This document shows, piece by piece, positions 38,771 through 46,519 of a stretch of 64,000 bases of DNA. The stretch spans positions 806,001 to 870,000 of the forward strand of contig JAIQGG010000002.1 of the NCBI GenBank assembly GCA_020072785.1, read 5' to 3'. Each line of letters starts with the position of its first letter. Within the stretch, counting starts at the first letter, position 1. A program made the translations under genes and the position numbers. Source of the DNA: Terriglobia bacterium. Lineage in GTDB: Bacteria; Acidobacteriota; Terriglobia; Acidiferrales; UBA7541. The notes beneath the pieces are model-generated. The model was not told the DNA's origin. It ran no database searches and saw only the letters and a program-made list of their open reading frames with translations.

Positions 38771-39709
38771 ATGCGCTGCGTTTTGGGGCTGGACGGCGGG
38801 GGGACGAAGACCGAGTGCGTGCTGCTGGACGAGCAGGGGCGCGTGCAGGCGCGCAGCCGCTCGGGACCGTCGAATCCGCTGCGCGTGGGGGTGGAAGCGG
38901 CGGTGGCGGCTGTGGAAGAGGCGGCGCAGGCGGCCCTGGTTGCAGCGCAGGCGGCGCGTGCAGATGTGGCCGCGCTGGTTGCGGGGCTAGCAGGCGCGGG
39001 ACGCGCAGAGATGGCGGAGCGGATGCGCGCGGAACTGCAGCGTGGCTTCCCGGGTTGCGCGGTGAGGGTGTGCACGGACCTGGAGCTGGCGCTGGTGGCG
39101 GTGGGCAAGAGTCCGGCGGTGGTGCTGGTGGCCGGAACGGGTTCCGCGGCGATCGGGCGCGACGCGGCCGGAAACGTAATGCGCGCGGGCGGCCTGGGAC
39201 CGAGCACGGGCGATGAGGGCAGCGCGTACGACATTGGGCGCAAGGCGGTAGCCGCGGCGCGGGAAGAGCGGGAGCGCAGCGGCGTGGAATCCGCGCTGGG
39301 GCGGAGGATTCTGCAGGGGCTGGGAGTTTCGTCGTGGGAGGAAGTGCAGGCGCGGGCGCGGGAAGCGGCGGATGAGATCTACCCGCGGGTGTTTCCGTAT
39401 CTCGCGGAAGAAGCTGCGGCCGGTGACGCGACGGCGCAGGGTCTTCTGCGCGAGGCCGCGGCGGAGCTGGCCAGGCTAGCGGGCGGGCTGGCCGAGCGCA
39501 TGGGGCTCGGCGGGATGCCGTTTGCGCTGGCCAAGGCCGGCGGGCTCATCGGGCGCAGCGCGTATTTCGATGCGCAGCTCGACGAACGGCTGCGCCAGGC
39601 GGCGCCGCAAGCGAAAATCTGCCTGCCGGCGGTGCCGCCGGCGGAAGCGGCGGCGCGGCTGGCGCTGAAATTGGCGGGCGGAGCGGGGCGCGGCGCGACA
39701 AAGCAGTGA
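38771..39709 (+). CDS. BadF/BcrA-type amino-sugar kinase (MurK/NAGK-like)
   Basis: A 312-residue ASKHA-fold kinase. The phosphate-1 motif LDGGGTKTE is at 7-15, and AGTGS (phosphate 2) and GDEGSAYDIG lie in the middle. Relatives include human GlcNAc kinase and Clostridium MurK, which phosphorylates MurNAc and GlcNAc. Here it could convert symporter-imported MurNAc to MurNAc-6-phosphate for MurQ. It is divergent from the symporter with about 165 bases between them. The gene 9 bases downstream is probably co-transcribed. Confidence 0.85.
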   Translation: MRCVLGLDGGGTKTECVLLDEQGRVQARSRSGPSNPLRVGVEAAVAAVEEAAQAALVAAQAARADVAALVAGLAGAGRAEMAERMRAELQRGFPGCAVRVCTDLELALVAVGKSPAVVLVAGTGSAAIGRDAAGNVMRAGGLGPSTGDEGSAYDIGRKAVAAAREERERSGVESALGRRILQGLGVSSWEEVQARAREAADEIYPRVFPYLAEEAAAGDATAQGLLREAAAELARLAGGLAERMGLGGMPFALAKAGGLIGRSAYFDAQLDERLRQAAPQAKICLPAVPPAEAAARLALKLAGGAGRGATKQ

Positions 39710-39718
39710 CGGAGCAGG

Positions 39719-40510
39719 ATGGAAGACCAGAGCACAATTCGCGAGCGGGCGCTGACGGCGAGCGGGGAAGAGCTCGCGGCGCTGCTGCAGCACTCCTCGC
39801 CGGACGTGCTGCGGGCGCTGCTGGACAACCGGGCGCTGAAGGAAGCGCAGCTGTGCCGGCTGCTGGAGCGCAAGGATCTTCCGGGAGAAATTCTCGAGGA
39901 AGTAGCGCGGCGCAAGGCGGTGCTGAAGAGCTACCGGGTGAAGCGGGCGATTGCGTTTCATCCGCACGCGCCGCGGCTGGTGAGCCTGCGGCTGCTGCGC
40001 GACCTGTATCTGATGGATTTGGTGCAGCTGGCGCTGCTGCCCGGAGTTTCCGCGGAGCTGAAGCGCCAGGCGGAGGAGCAATTGCTGGCCCGGATGCCGC
40101 AGATTGCGCTGGGGCAGAAGGTGACGCTGGCGCGGCGCGGTCCGGGACGCGTGGCGGGGGCGCTGCTGGCGGAGGGGCATGCGCACGTGCTGGCGGTAGT
40201 GCTGGACAATCCGAATTTGAACGAAGGGCACGTGCTGAAGGTGCTGGCGCGGGAGAAGCTGCCGGAGGCGGTGCTGCAGGCGGTGGCGCACCACCGCAAG
40301 TGGTCGGTCTCCTACAACGTACGGATCGCGCTGGTGCGGAATCCGGCTTCGCCGCTGGGGGTGGTGCTCAGTTTCTTGCCCCACCTGACGCTGAGCGACC
40401 TGCGGGAACTGGCCGCGCCGGGGCTGCTGGCGGAAAGTTTGCGCAAGTATCTGCAGGCGGAAGTGGCGCGACGGATGCATGCGGGAGCCGGGGAGAAGGC
40501 GGAGAAGTAG
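39719..40510 (+). CDS. Conserved-looking alpha-helical repeat protein, function unknown
   Basis: A 263-residue soluble, almost entirely alpha-helical protein rich in Leu, Ala and Arg. Regularly spaced helices contain repeated RNP/DNP-type turns (VVLDNPNLNE, ALVRNPASPLG), resembling HEAT or leucine-rich-variant repeats, so a protein-binding scaffold is plausible. No catalytic motif or signal peptide is visible. GGAG precedes the start. It lies nine bases after the sugar kinase and 54 bases before the PilZ gene. I do not recognise a named family. Confidence 0.7.
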   Translation: MEDQSTIRERALTASGEELAALLQHSSPDVLRALLDNRALKEAQLCRLLERKDLPGEILEEVARRKAVLKSYRVKRAIAFHPHAPRLVSLRLLRDLYLMDLVQLALLPGVSAELKRQAEEQLLARMPQIALGQKVTLARRGPGRVAGALLAEGHAHVLAVVLDNPNLNEGHVLKVLAREKLPEAVLQAVAHHRKWSVSYNVRIALVRNPASPLGVVLSFLPHLTLSDLRELAAPGLLAESLRKYLQAEVARRMHAGAGEKAEK

Positions 40511-40564
40511 CAGGGTGGCGGGAACAAATCCGGATGGCGCGGTGTCCTGTAAGGTAGACTGCGC

Positions 40565-40933
40565 ATGCCGGCGGGGGGCGTGGCGCGCCGTATGGGCAAC
40601 AGAGAACTGAGGGAGAGGAATCTGGAGCGGCGGAGGATGCCGCGGTTTGCATGCAGCGTGGAACTGGAGATGGAGTGGGGCTCGGAGCGGCTGCGCGGGC
40701 GAATTTGCGACGCCAGCGCCAGCGGCATGTTCATCGAATCGGCGGACCCGCTGTGGGTGGGCGCGGGATTCCGTGCGTGGCTGACGCTGGACCAGCCGGT
40801 GCAGGTGGATTGCTTCGTGCGGCGGGTCGAGGCGGGGCGGGGCATGGGAGTGAGCGTGGCGCTGCCGGAAGAAGGGCCGCGCCAGCACTATCAGCAGTTT
40901 GTACAGGCGCTCGCGCGGAGCGAGCCGGGATAA
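40565..40933 (+). CDS. PilZ-domain protein
   Basis: A 122-residue protein that is essentially one PilZ domain. The c-di-GMP-binding elements are the arginine cluster ERRRMPR (about 21-27) and the DASASG motif (about 49-54, consensus D-x-S-x-x-G). It probably responds to cyclic di-GMP, though some PilZ domains do not bind it. The first ATG is used; ATG 40592 would shorten it by nine residues. The zinc-ribbon gene starts four bases after it. Confidence 0.75.
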   Translation: MPAGGVARRMGNRELRERNLERRRMPRFACSVELEMEWGSERLRGRICDASASGMFIESADPLWVGAGFRAWLTLDQPVQVDCFVRRVEAGRGMGVSVALPEEGPRQHYQQFVQALARSEPG

Positions 40934-40937
40934 GGTC

Positions 40938-41528
40938 ATGAAGCGCTGTCTGGAGTGCGGCGCCGAGCGCGGCGCGGAGCAGTGCCCAGGCTGCGGGCTG
41001 ACGGCCGCGGCCGCGGAAGTGCTGCTGCTGCGGCGATTGCTGCGGCGGACACTGGTCTTTCTCGGCGGTTCGCTGCTGTTTCCCTACATCAGCCAGATCT
41101 ATCCGCCGCTGGATCTCGACGCGATGATGGTGTTCTACGGCATCGTCTTTTTCCTGGCGATCGCCCTGGCGGTGCTGATCGAGCGGCGCACGCGCAGCCA
41201 CGGCGAAGTGGAGGTGCTCAAGCGCATCTATTTTGGGATCATCCCATTGCCGTGGGTGCTGGCGGCGACACTGTTCGTCAACGGGCGGCTGGACACGGGC
41301 AAGCCGGAGTTTCATCCGACGATGGTGGTGGGGAAGTTCGAGATGAAGGGCATCGTGCGGGGCAGCCGGCGGCTGGTGGTGCCGTCGTGGCGCGCGGGGC
41401 ACCGCGTCGAGCGGCTGGCGGCGGAGGCCGACGATTTCGACCGCTTTCGCGACGGCGACGCGATCGTGGTCGGGGTCATGTCCGGGGCGCTAGGGATCCC
41501 GTGGCTGTACGGGGTGTACCGGAGATAA
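40938..41528 (+). CDS. Zinc-ribbon membrane protein, function unknown
   Basis: A 196-residue protein with an N-terminal zinc ribbon (CLECG...CPGCG, residues 4-20), three predicted membrane helices (about 37-55, 63-82, 98-115) and a C-terminal soluble domain. Zinc-ribbon membrane proteins of this size are common but mostly uncharacterised. AAGGT precedes the ATG. It is four bases from the PilZ gene and likely in the same operon as the kinase and helical-repeat genes. Confidence 0.72.
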   Translation: MKRCLECGAERGAEQCPGCGLTAAAAEVLLLRRLLRRTLVFLGGSLLFPYISQIYPPLDLDAMMVFYGIVFFLAIALAVLIERRTRSHGEVEVLKRIYFGIIPLPWVLAATLFVNGRLDTGKPEFHPTMVVGKFEMKGIVRGSRRLVVPSWRAGHRVERLAAEADDFDRFRDGDAIVVGVMSGALGIPWLYGVYRR

Positions 41529-41594
41529 GGAATTAAAGAATCAGAGAAGTAAAGAAGTAAAAAAATAAAAAAAGAAGAAGGAAGAAGAAAGAGA

Positions 41595-41612
41595 ACAGGC
41601 AGGAATGCCTGT
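41595..41612 (-). terminator. Hairpin plus pyrimidine tract after the exported hypothetical gene
   Basis: ACAGGCA/TGCCTGT (7 bp, 4-base loop). On the minus strand it is followed by a long T/C-rich run with T7 and T6 blocks (41593 down to about 41555). It probably terminates the gene ending at 41620. The plus strand here is A/G-rich. Confidence 0.6.
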
Positions 41613-41619
41613 CGTACGA

Positions 41620-42114
41620 TCAGTAGATGGGGCGGCCGTCGGCGCGCTGCGGAAGCTGGATTTCGACAGCGTGACCCTTCTTGCCGAAGCGGAAGCGCAC
41701 ACGGTGCAGCGGGCCGACGTCGCGCTCATTCCATTCTGTAATCTCCACGGGTTTTTCCGGGAGTTCCGCCAGCGGCCATTCCAGCGATGCGCCCTTAGTC
41801 TGTGTGACCGCGGAGCGGTCAACGGGGACGAACTTCTGGGGGTCCAGATCGAAGACCTCCTGCTCGCGGAGATCCACGAGCAGGTAGCGCTTCCAGAGGC
41901 GGATGAGGATCCAGCCGCGGCGGCCTTCGGCGTGGTAGGCGTTCCAGGATTTCGGAGGCTCATTGTCGAATTTCAGGATGGCAAATTCCACCGGCTTCCA
42001 GAGGAGCTTCTTTTCCGGGGCCTGCGCGCGCGCGGGGGCGGCCGAAGACAACAGGGCCGCCGCGAGGAGCAGGCAGGCGAAGGGAAGCGGCAGGGAAGCA
42101 GTCCGGGAGCTCAT
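41620..42114 (-). CDS. Exported hypothetical protein
   Basis: A 164-residue protein with a clear signal peptide (about 8-31, ending APARA-Q) and a small beta-rich mature domain with several Trp and Arg residues (NAYHAEGRRGWILIRLWKRY). I do not recognise the family. It carries the segment VDRSAVTQ, which is encoded by a copy of the dispersed palindromic repeat (41803-41823), so the repeat appears to have inserted in frame. The start at MSSRT is chosen for the signal peptide; no ribosome binding site is seen. Confidence 0.6.
   Translation of the reverse strand: MSSRTASLPLPFACLLLAAALLSSAAPARAQAPEKKLLWKPVEFAILKFDNEPPKSWNAYHAEGRRGWILIRLWKRYLLVDLREQEVFDLDPQKFVPVDRSAVTQTKGASLEWPLAELPEKPVEITEWNERDVGPLHRVRFRFGKKGHAVEIQLPQRADGRPIY
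41803..41823 (+). repeat. Dispersed palindromic repeat, copy 3 (inside a coding sequence)
   Basis: TGTGACCGCGGAGCGGTCA followed by AC. It differs from the consensus only by GAA to GGA in the loop. It is read in frame on the minus strand as VDRSAVT in the exported hypothetical protein. Confidence 0.75.
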
Positions 42115-42282
42115 GCGCGGCACGGTTGGGGCGCGAGCACTGCGCTGGGGGTTGCGGGCTTTGCCGAAATGGCCACGACGTGGATCCTCGGTCGGTCGAA
42201 GGAGTCGCAAACAGTTTACGCTTGCGCGGCGTTCGGGGCAAACGCCGGCTTAAGAGCAGCGAAGCGCGACAGTCCAGGCAGG

Positions 42283-42288
42283 TATACT
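42283..42288 (+). promoter_or_regulatory. -10 box for a leaderless yihY transcript
   Basis: TATACT ends seven bases before the ATG at 42296. No ribosome binding site fits between them. Confidence 0.45.
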
Positions 42289-42295
42289 AGTTAGG

Positions 42296-43138
42296 ATGCT
42301 TTCCTCGTCCGGATTGAGCGCACGCGTCTACCGCATTATCCGCCGGGTCTTTCCGCGCTGCGGGATGATTTCGCAGGCCATCGCATTTAACCTGTTTCTG
42401 GCGTTTTTCCCGACGCTGCTGATCGCCATCGCCTTTGCCACCAGCCCGGCGGGGGGGCGCGCCAATCTGCCCGAGTTGATCGCCGACCTCACGAGTTTTC
42501 TTCCGCCGGGCAGCCAGCAGTTCGTGGAGGAATATCTGATCAAGCGCGGACCGCACGCATGGAAATGGGTGCTGGTGGGCTGGACGGGAACGCTGCTGGC
42601 GGGCTCGCAGGTGATGAAGTTGGTGATGGAAGGCATTCACGTGATCTACGGGGACCACGAGCGAATCGGCTTCTGGCACCGGCAATTCCGGGGACTGGTG
42701 CTGCTGCTGGTGACCCTGGTGCCGATGCTGGCGGCGTCGATCCTGGGCGTGCTGGGAAGGCCCTTGCGGCACTGGTTGGCGGAAGAGTTTGGGCGGCGCA
42801 GCCTGCTGCATAATAGCTGGACGGTGCTCTTCCAGGTCGCCGCGATCCTCCTGAGCATGACCGCGCTGACCATAATTTACCGGGTGGCGCGCCCGGCGGA
42901 GCACGGCCTGCGCGGGGTGCTGCCCGGAGCGGTGCTGGCCACGCTGCTGTGGTGGTTCGCGGACCTGCTCCTGGGCGGCTACGTGCGCAGGATGCAGTAC
43001 GGGCAGGTTTATGGGGGATTGGCCGCGGTCATCGGACTGATGGTGTGGATGCAGCTCTCCGCGGTGGTGATTTTCCTGGGCGCGGCGTGGAATGCGGAGA
43101 GGGATTCGCGGCGGCGCAAGGCGGAAGCCCACGATTGA
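42296..43138 (+). CDS. YihY/UPF0761 (BrkB-like) inner-membrane protein
   Basis: A 280-residue protein with six predicted helices and the family core, including GMISQAIAFNLFLAFFPTL in the first third and YGGLAAVIGLMVWMQLSAVV near the end. Once named ribonuclease BN, the family is not a nuclease. Its physiological role is uncertain, with transport proposed. It probably has a leaderless message from the TATACT box just upstream. It is followed at 23 bases by a small hypothetical gene. Confidence 0.82.
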   Translation: MLSSSGLSARVYRIIRRVFPRCGMISQAIAFNLFLAFFPTLLIAIAFATSPAGGRANLPELIADLTSFLPPGSQQFVEEYLIKRGPHAWKWVLVGWTGTLLAGSQVMKLVMEGIHVIYGDHERIGFWHRQFRGLVLLLVTLVPMLAASILGVLGRPLRHWLAEEFGRRSLLHNSWTVLFQVAAILLSMTALTIIYRVARPAEHGLRGVLPGAVLATLLWWFADLLLGGYVRRMQYGQVYGGLAAVIGLMVWMQLSAVVIFLGAAWNAERDSRRRKAEAHD

Positions 43139-43160
43139 AGCGCCCGTGGTGGAGGCGGCC

Positions 43161-43451
43161 ATGGCGGAAAAATCCAGCACAGAAAAAACGGTTCAGGTGG
43201 AATGCTACGCGGGGTATCGCGCCGACGAGCGGCCCGTGCGCTTCGTTCTGGACGGGCATCCCTACGAGGTCACTTCCGTTGAGGACCAGTGGTATTCGCC
43301 CGGCGCGGCCTATTTTCGGGTGATCGCCACGGACGGCAACCGCTACATCCTGCGCCACGACGAAGCCCAGGACGTGTGGAGCCTCACCGGTTTCCGCGCC
43401 ACGCCCGCTTCACCTCCGCCCGGCACCGACGACACCGGCACGGTGCACTGA
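43161..43451 (+). CDS. Small hypothetical protein
   Basis: A 96-residue soluble, beta-rich protein (VQVECYAGYRADERPVRF, then DQWYSPGAAYFRV and GNRYILRHDEAQDVWSL) with a disordered Pro/Thr tail. The composition is protein-like and GGAGG precedes the ATG, so it is real. Similar small proteins occur in several phyla as domains of unknown function; I cannot name the family with certainty. It lies 23 bases after the yihY-type gene. Confidence 0.65.
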   Translation: MAEKSSTEKTVQVECYAGYRADERPVRFVLDGHPYEVTSVEDQWYSPGAAYFRVIATDGNRYILRHDEAQDVWSLTGFRATPASPPPGTDDTGTVH

Positions 43452-43469
43452 GCTGCGCAGCGACAAAGA

Positions 43470-43489
43470 CCGCCCTCTGAAGAGGGCGG
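43470..43489 (+). repeat. Hairpin CCGCCCTC-TGAA-GAGGGCGG
   Basis: A perfect 8-bp stem with a TGAA loop, 18 bases after the small hypothetical gene. It is followed by CTATAGC, not a T-run. It could slow exonucleases at the 3' end of the yihY operon. Confidence 0.6.
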
Positions 43490-43554
43490 CTATAGCATCC
43501 CGCAGGATGAAAGAGCGAGAACGGGCAGGATCGATCGTGCCCTTGCGCAAAAAT

Positions 43555-43585
43555 GAAACGGGGCGGCTGGTGGCCGCCCCGTTTC
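43555..43585 (-). terminator. Bidirectional terminator after the H+-pyrophosphatase gene
   Basis: A 13-bp stem GAAACGGGGCGGC/GCCGCCCCGTTTC with a 5-base loop. On the minus strand it is followed by ATTTTTG, on the plus strand by GCTTTT. It lies 31 bases past the end of the pyrophosphatase gene. Confidence 0.85.
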
Positions 43586-43615
43586 GCTTTTAACTGCCAA
43601 CTGTGGACTCGCTCT

Positions 43616-46078
43616 CTAGTGCGCTTCCGAGCGGATGCGCATGCCGTAGAAGGAGCGGTAGACGAAGGTGAAGGAGATGACGAAGAAAGCCGCAGCCAGG
43701 ACGTGGGTCAGTGCGCCGCCGGTCTCCGAGGTGAGCTTCACGGCCAGTTCGACGGCCAGCAGGCCGAAGAGGGTGGTGAACTTGATGACCGGGTTGAGGG
43801 CAACCGAAGAGGTGTCCTTGAAAGGATCGCCGACGGTGTCGCCCACGACAGTGGCGTCATGCAGCGGCGTGCCTTTCTGCTTGAACTCGACCTCGACGAT
43901 CTTCTTGGCGTTGTCCCAGGCCGCGCCGGCGTTGGCCATGAAGATGGCCTGGTACAAGCCGAAGATGGCGATGGACAGGAGGTAGCCGATGAAAAAGAAG
44001 GGATCGACGAAGGCGAAAGCCAGGGTGGCGAAGAACACCGCGATGAAGATGTTCAGCATGCCCTTCTGCGCGTACTGGGTGCAAATCTGCACGACCTTCT
44101 TGCTGTCGGTGACGGAAGCCTTCTCGACGCCCTCCAGCTTCATGTTGGCTTTGATGAATTCCACGGCGCGGTAGGCGCCGGTGGTGACGGCCTGGGTGGA
44201 AGCGCCGGTGAACCAGTAGATCATGGCGCCGCCGGTGACCAAGCCGAGGACGAAAGGCGCGTGGAGGAGCGAGAGCTTGTCCACGCCGGAGGTGAGGCCC
44301 TGGGTCAGCGCCATGATGATGGAAAAGATCATGGTGGTGGCGCCGACGACCGCGGTGCCGATGAGCACGGGCTTGGCGGTGGCCTTGAAAGTGTTGCCGG
44401 CGCCGTCGTTCTCTTCCAACAGGTGCTTGGCGCGGTCAAACTTCACGTCGATGTTGAAGTCCTTCTTCAGCTCTTCCTTGATGCCGGGGAGATGCTCGAT
44501 CAGCGAAAGCTCATAGACGGACTGAGCGTTGTCGGTGACCGGGCCGTAGGAGTCCACGGCGATGGTGACCGGGCCCATGCCCAGGAAACCGAAGGCCACC
44601 AGGCCGAAGGCGAAGACCGGCGCGGCGATCATCAGGTTGGCGAGGCCGTGCAGGCTGACCAGGTAGCTGATGGACATCAGGGAAACCATGGACAAGCCCA
44701 GGTAGTAGGCGGAGAAGTTGCCGGCCACGAAGCCGGACAGGATGCCCAGAGACGCGCCGCCTTCCTGCGCCGAACTGACCACTTCGCGGACGTGGCGGGA
44801 GTCAACGGAGGTGAAGACCTTGACGAACTCCGGAATGATGGCGCCGGCCAGCGTGCCGCAGGAGATGATGGTGGCCAGCTTCCACCATTGCGAGGAATCG
44901 CCGCCCAGGGCCGGAATGATCAGGGAAGAGACGACGAAGGTCAGGATGATGGAGACGAGGGAGGTGATCCAGACCAGGGAAGTGAGCGGGGCCTCAAAGT
45001 TCATCTTGTCGGCGTGGGCGTAGCGGGCCTTGGCGATGGCGCCGTTGAGGAAGTAGGCGGCGGCGCTGGCGATGAGCATGACGATGCGCATCACGAAGAT
45101 CCACACCAGCAACTGGACCTGGACGGTGGGGTTCTTGACGCCCAGCAGGATGAAGGTGATGAGGGCAACGCCGGTGACGCCGTAGGTCTCGAAGCCGTCG
45201 GCGGTCGGCCCGACGGAGTCGCCGGCGTTGTCGCCGGTGCAATCGGCGATGACGCCGGGGTTGCGTGGGTCGTCTTCCTTGACCTTGAAAACGATCTTCA
45301 TCAAATCGGCGCCGATGTCCGCGATCTTGGTGAAGATGCCGCCGGCGATGCGCAGGGCGGCCGCGCCGAGGGATTCGCCGATGGCGAAGCCGATGAAGCA
45401 GGGCCCGGCGTAATCACGAGGAATGAAGAGCAGGATGAAGAGCATCATCAGCAGTTCGACGCTGATGAGCATCATGCCGATGCTCATGCCTGCTTCCAGG
45501 GGAATGTCGTAGATGGGATAGGGCTTGCCGCGCAGGCTGGCGAAGGCGGTGCGCGAGTTGGCGAAAGTGTTCACGCGGATGCCGAACCAGGCCACGCCGT
45601 AGCTGCCGGCGATGCCGATGAGGCTGAAGAGCAGGATGATGGCCACGCGCATGGCCTCAAACTTCAGGAGCACGCCGAAGTACAGGATGATGACCACGGC
45701 GATGAAGCTCTCCAGCAGCAGCAGGAACCTGCCCTGGGTGACCAGGTAGGTCTTGCAGGTCTCGTAGATCAGCTCGGAGATCTCGCGCATGGCCCGGTGC
45801 ACGGGCAGGTTCTTCAGCCGGGTGTAGATGGTCAGGCCGAAGAGCAGACCGAAGACGCAGAAGAGAATGCCGATGGTCAGCAGGCGGTGGCCATCGATGC
45901 CGAGGAACTGGACCTGTGAGAGGTCCGGGAGCTTCAGGGCGGCCTCGCCGCCGGCGGCTTCCGGGGCGGGCTGGGCCAGAACGACGGGCGCGGTGATCAG
46001 CAGCAGGGCGGCGAGTGCCGCCAGGGTCTTCGCGGCGCGGCCGCGGAAAGACCAAAGGGTGGTAAGCCAGTTGCGCAT
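43616..46078 (-). CDS. hppA: Membrane-bound proton-translocating pyrophosphatase
   Basis: An 820-residue inner-membrane pump coupling pyrophosphate hydrolysis to H+ export. It has about 16 helices. The substrate site shows DIGADL, EDDPRNPGVIAD and GDNAGDSVG in the first half and GDTVGDPFKDTSS near the end. The GNTFKAT segment carries the lysine of potassium-independent enzymes in place of alanine. A signal-like first helix precedes the usual core. The start MRNW is favoured by GGAGG 11 bases upstream; MEDRVR (46096) is the alternative. The promoter lies 250 bases upstream, giving a long leader. Confidence 0.93.
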   Translation of the reverse strand: MRNWLTTLWSFRGRAAKTLAALAALLLITAPVVLAQPAPEAAGGEAALKLPDLSQVQFLGIDGHRLLTIGILFCVFGLLFGLTIYTRLKNLPVHRAMREISELIYETCKTYLVTQGRFLLLLESFIAVVIILYFGVLLKFEAMRVAIILLFSLIGIAGSYGVAWFGIRVNTFANSRTAFASLRGKPYPIYDIPLEAGMSIGMMLISVELLMMLFILLFIPRDYAGPCFIGFAIGESLGAAALRIAGGIFTKIADIGADLMKIVFKVKEDDPRNPGVIADCTGDNAGDSVGPTADGFETYGVTGVALITFILLGVKNPTVQVQLLVWIFVMRIVMLIASAAAYFLNGAIAKARYAHADKMNFEAPLTSLVWITSLVSIILTFVVSSLIIPALGGDSSQWWKLATIISCGTLAGAIIPEFVKVFTSVDSRHVREVVSSAQEGGASLGILSGFVAGNFSAYYLGLSMVSLMSISYLVSLHGLANLMIAAPVFAFGLVAFGFLGMGPVTIAVDSYGPVTDNAQSVYELSLIEHLPGIKEELKKDFNIDVKFDRAKHLLEENDGAGNTFKATAKPVLIGTAVVGATTMIFSIIMALTQGLTSGVDKLSLLHAPFVLGLVTGGAMIYWFTGASTQAVTTGAYRAVEFIKANMKLEGVEKASVTDSKKVVQICTQYAQKGMLNIFIAVFFATLAFAFVDPFFFIGYLLSIAIFGLYQAIFMANAGAAWDNAKKIVEVEFKQKGTPLHDATVVGDTVGDPFKDTSSVALNPVIKFTTLFGLLAVELAVKLTSETGGALTHVLAAAFFVISFTFVYRSFYGMRIRSEAH

Positions 46079-46096
46079 GCGAACTCTATCCTCCAT

Positions 46097-46329
46097 AAAA
46101 AATCGAACTTCAGCACGAAGCCATATCTGGACACTTCTTGCCGGCACCGAATTTCTACCGGACGCTTGTTCTAGAAGCGGCGCGGAGCAGATTGCCGGAG
46201 ATGAATGCAGGCCTCCACAGCAAATACGCGAAAGGAGTGCTGAGCTTGCGCTCGCAGCGCCTCCGAATTCCGGCGGCACGGCGGGCAGGGAGCTTCCCGG
46301 TCCCCGCGAGCCCACAAGCAAAGTGAACT
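46097..46329 (-). other. Long 5' leader of the pyrophosphatase gene
   Basis: Between the promoter at 46330-46358 and the start codon lie about 245 transcribed bases. The frame of the gene is open all the way, but composition and family length argue against translation. It contains a stable hairpin, GCTG(C)GAGC-GCAA-GCTCAGC, at about 46241-46260 (minus strand). I do not recognise a riboswitch class. Confidence 0.45.
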
Positions 46330-46358
46330 TTTATAACATTTTGCGCGGGGTTGGTCAA
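46330..46358 (-). promoter_or_regulatory. Sigma-70-type promoter of the pyrophosphatase gene
   Basis: On the minus strand, TTGACC (46358-46353) and TATAAA (46335-46330) are separated by exactly 17 bases. It is one of the best consensus promoters in the window. Confidence 0.75.
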
Positions 46359-46519
46359 ACCATGGGCGGGGTTGGCGATGGGGCGCAGGAGCCCGCCGGG
46401 GCGCGAGGCTGGGGGCCGCCGGCTTCATCAAAAACGGCAGGAGCATGAAGGCACCGAGCGATGGTACCATTTCTTTTTTGTTCGAAGCTTCATCCGGTCA
46501 TCTTAGGGAACGAGGGATC

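Noticed and set aside
43553-45919. A 788-codon plus-strand frame
   Set aside because: It is antisense to the pyrophosphatase gene and made of Asp/Glu/Gly-rich low-complexity sequence.
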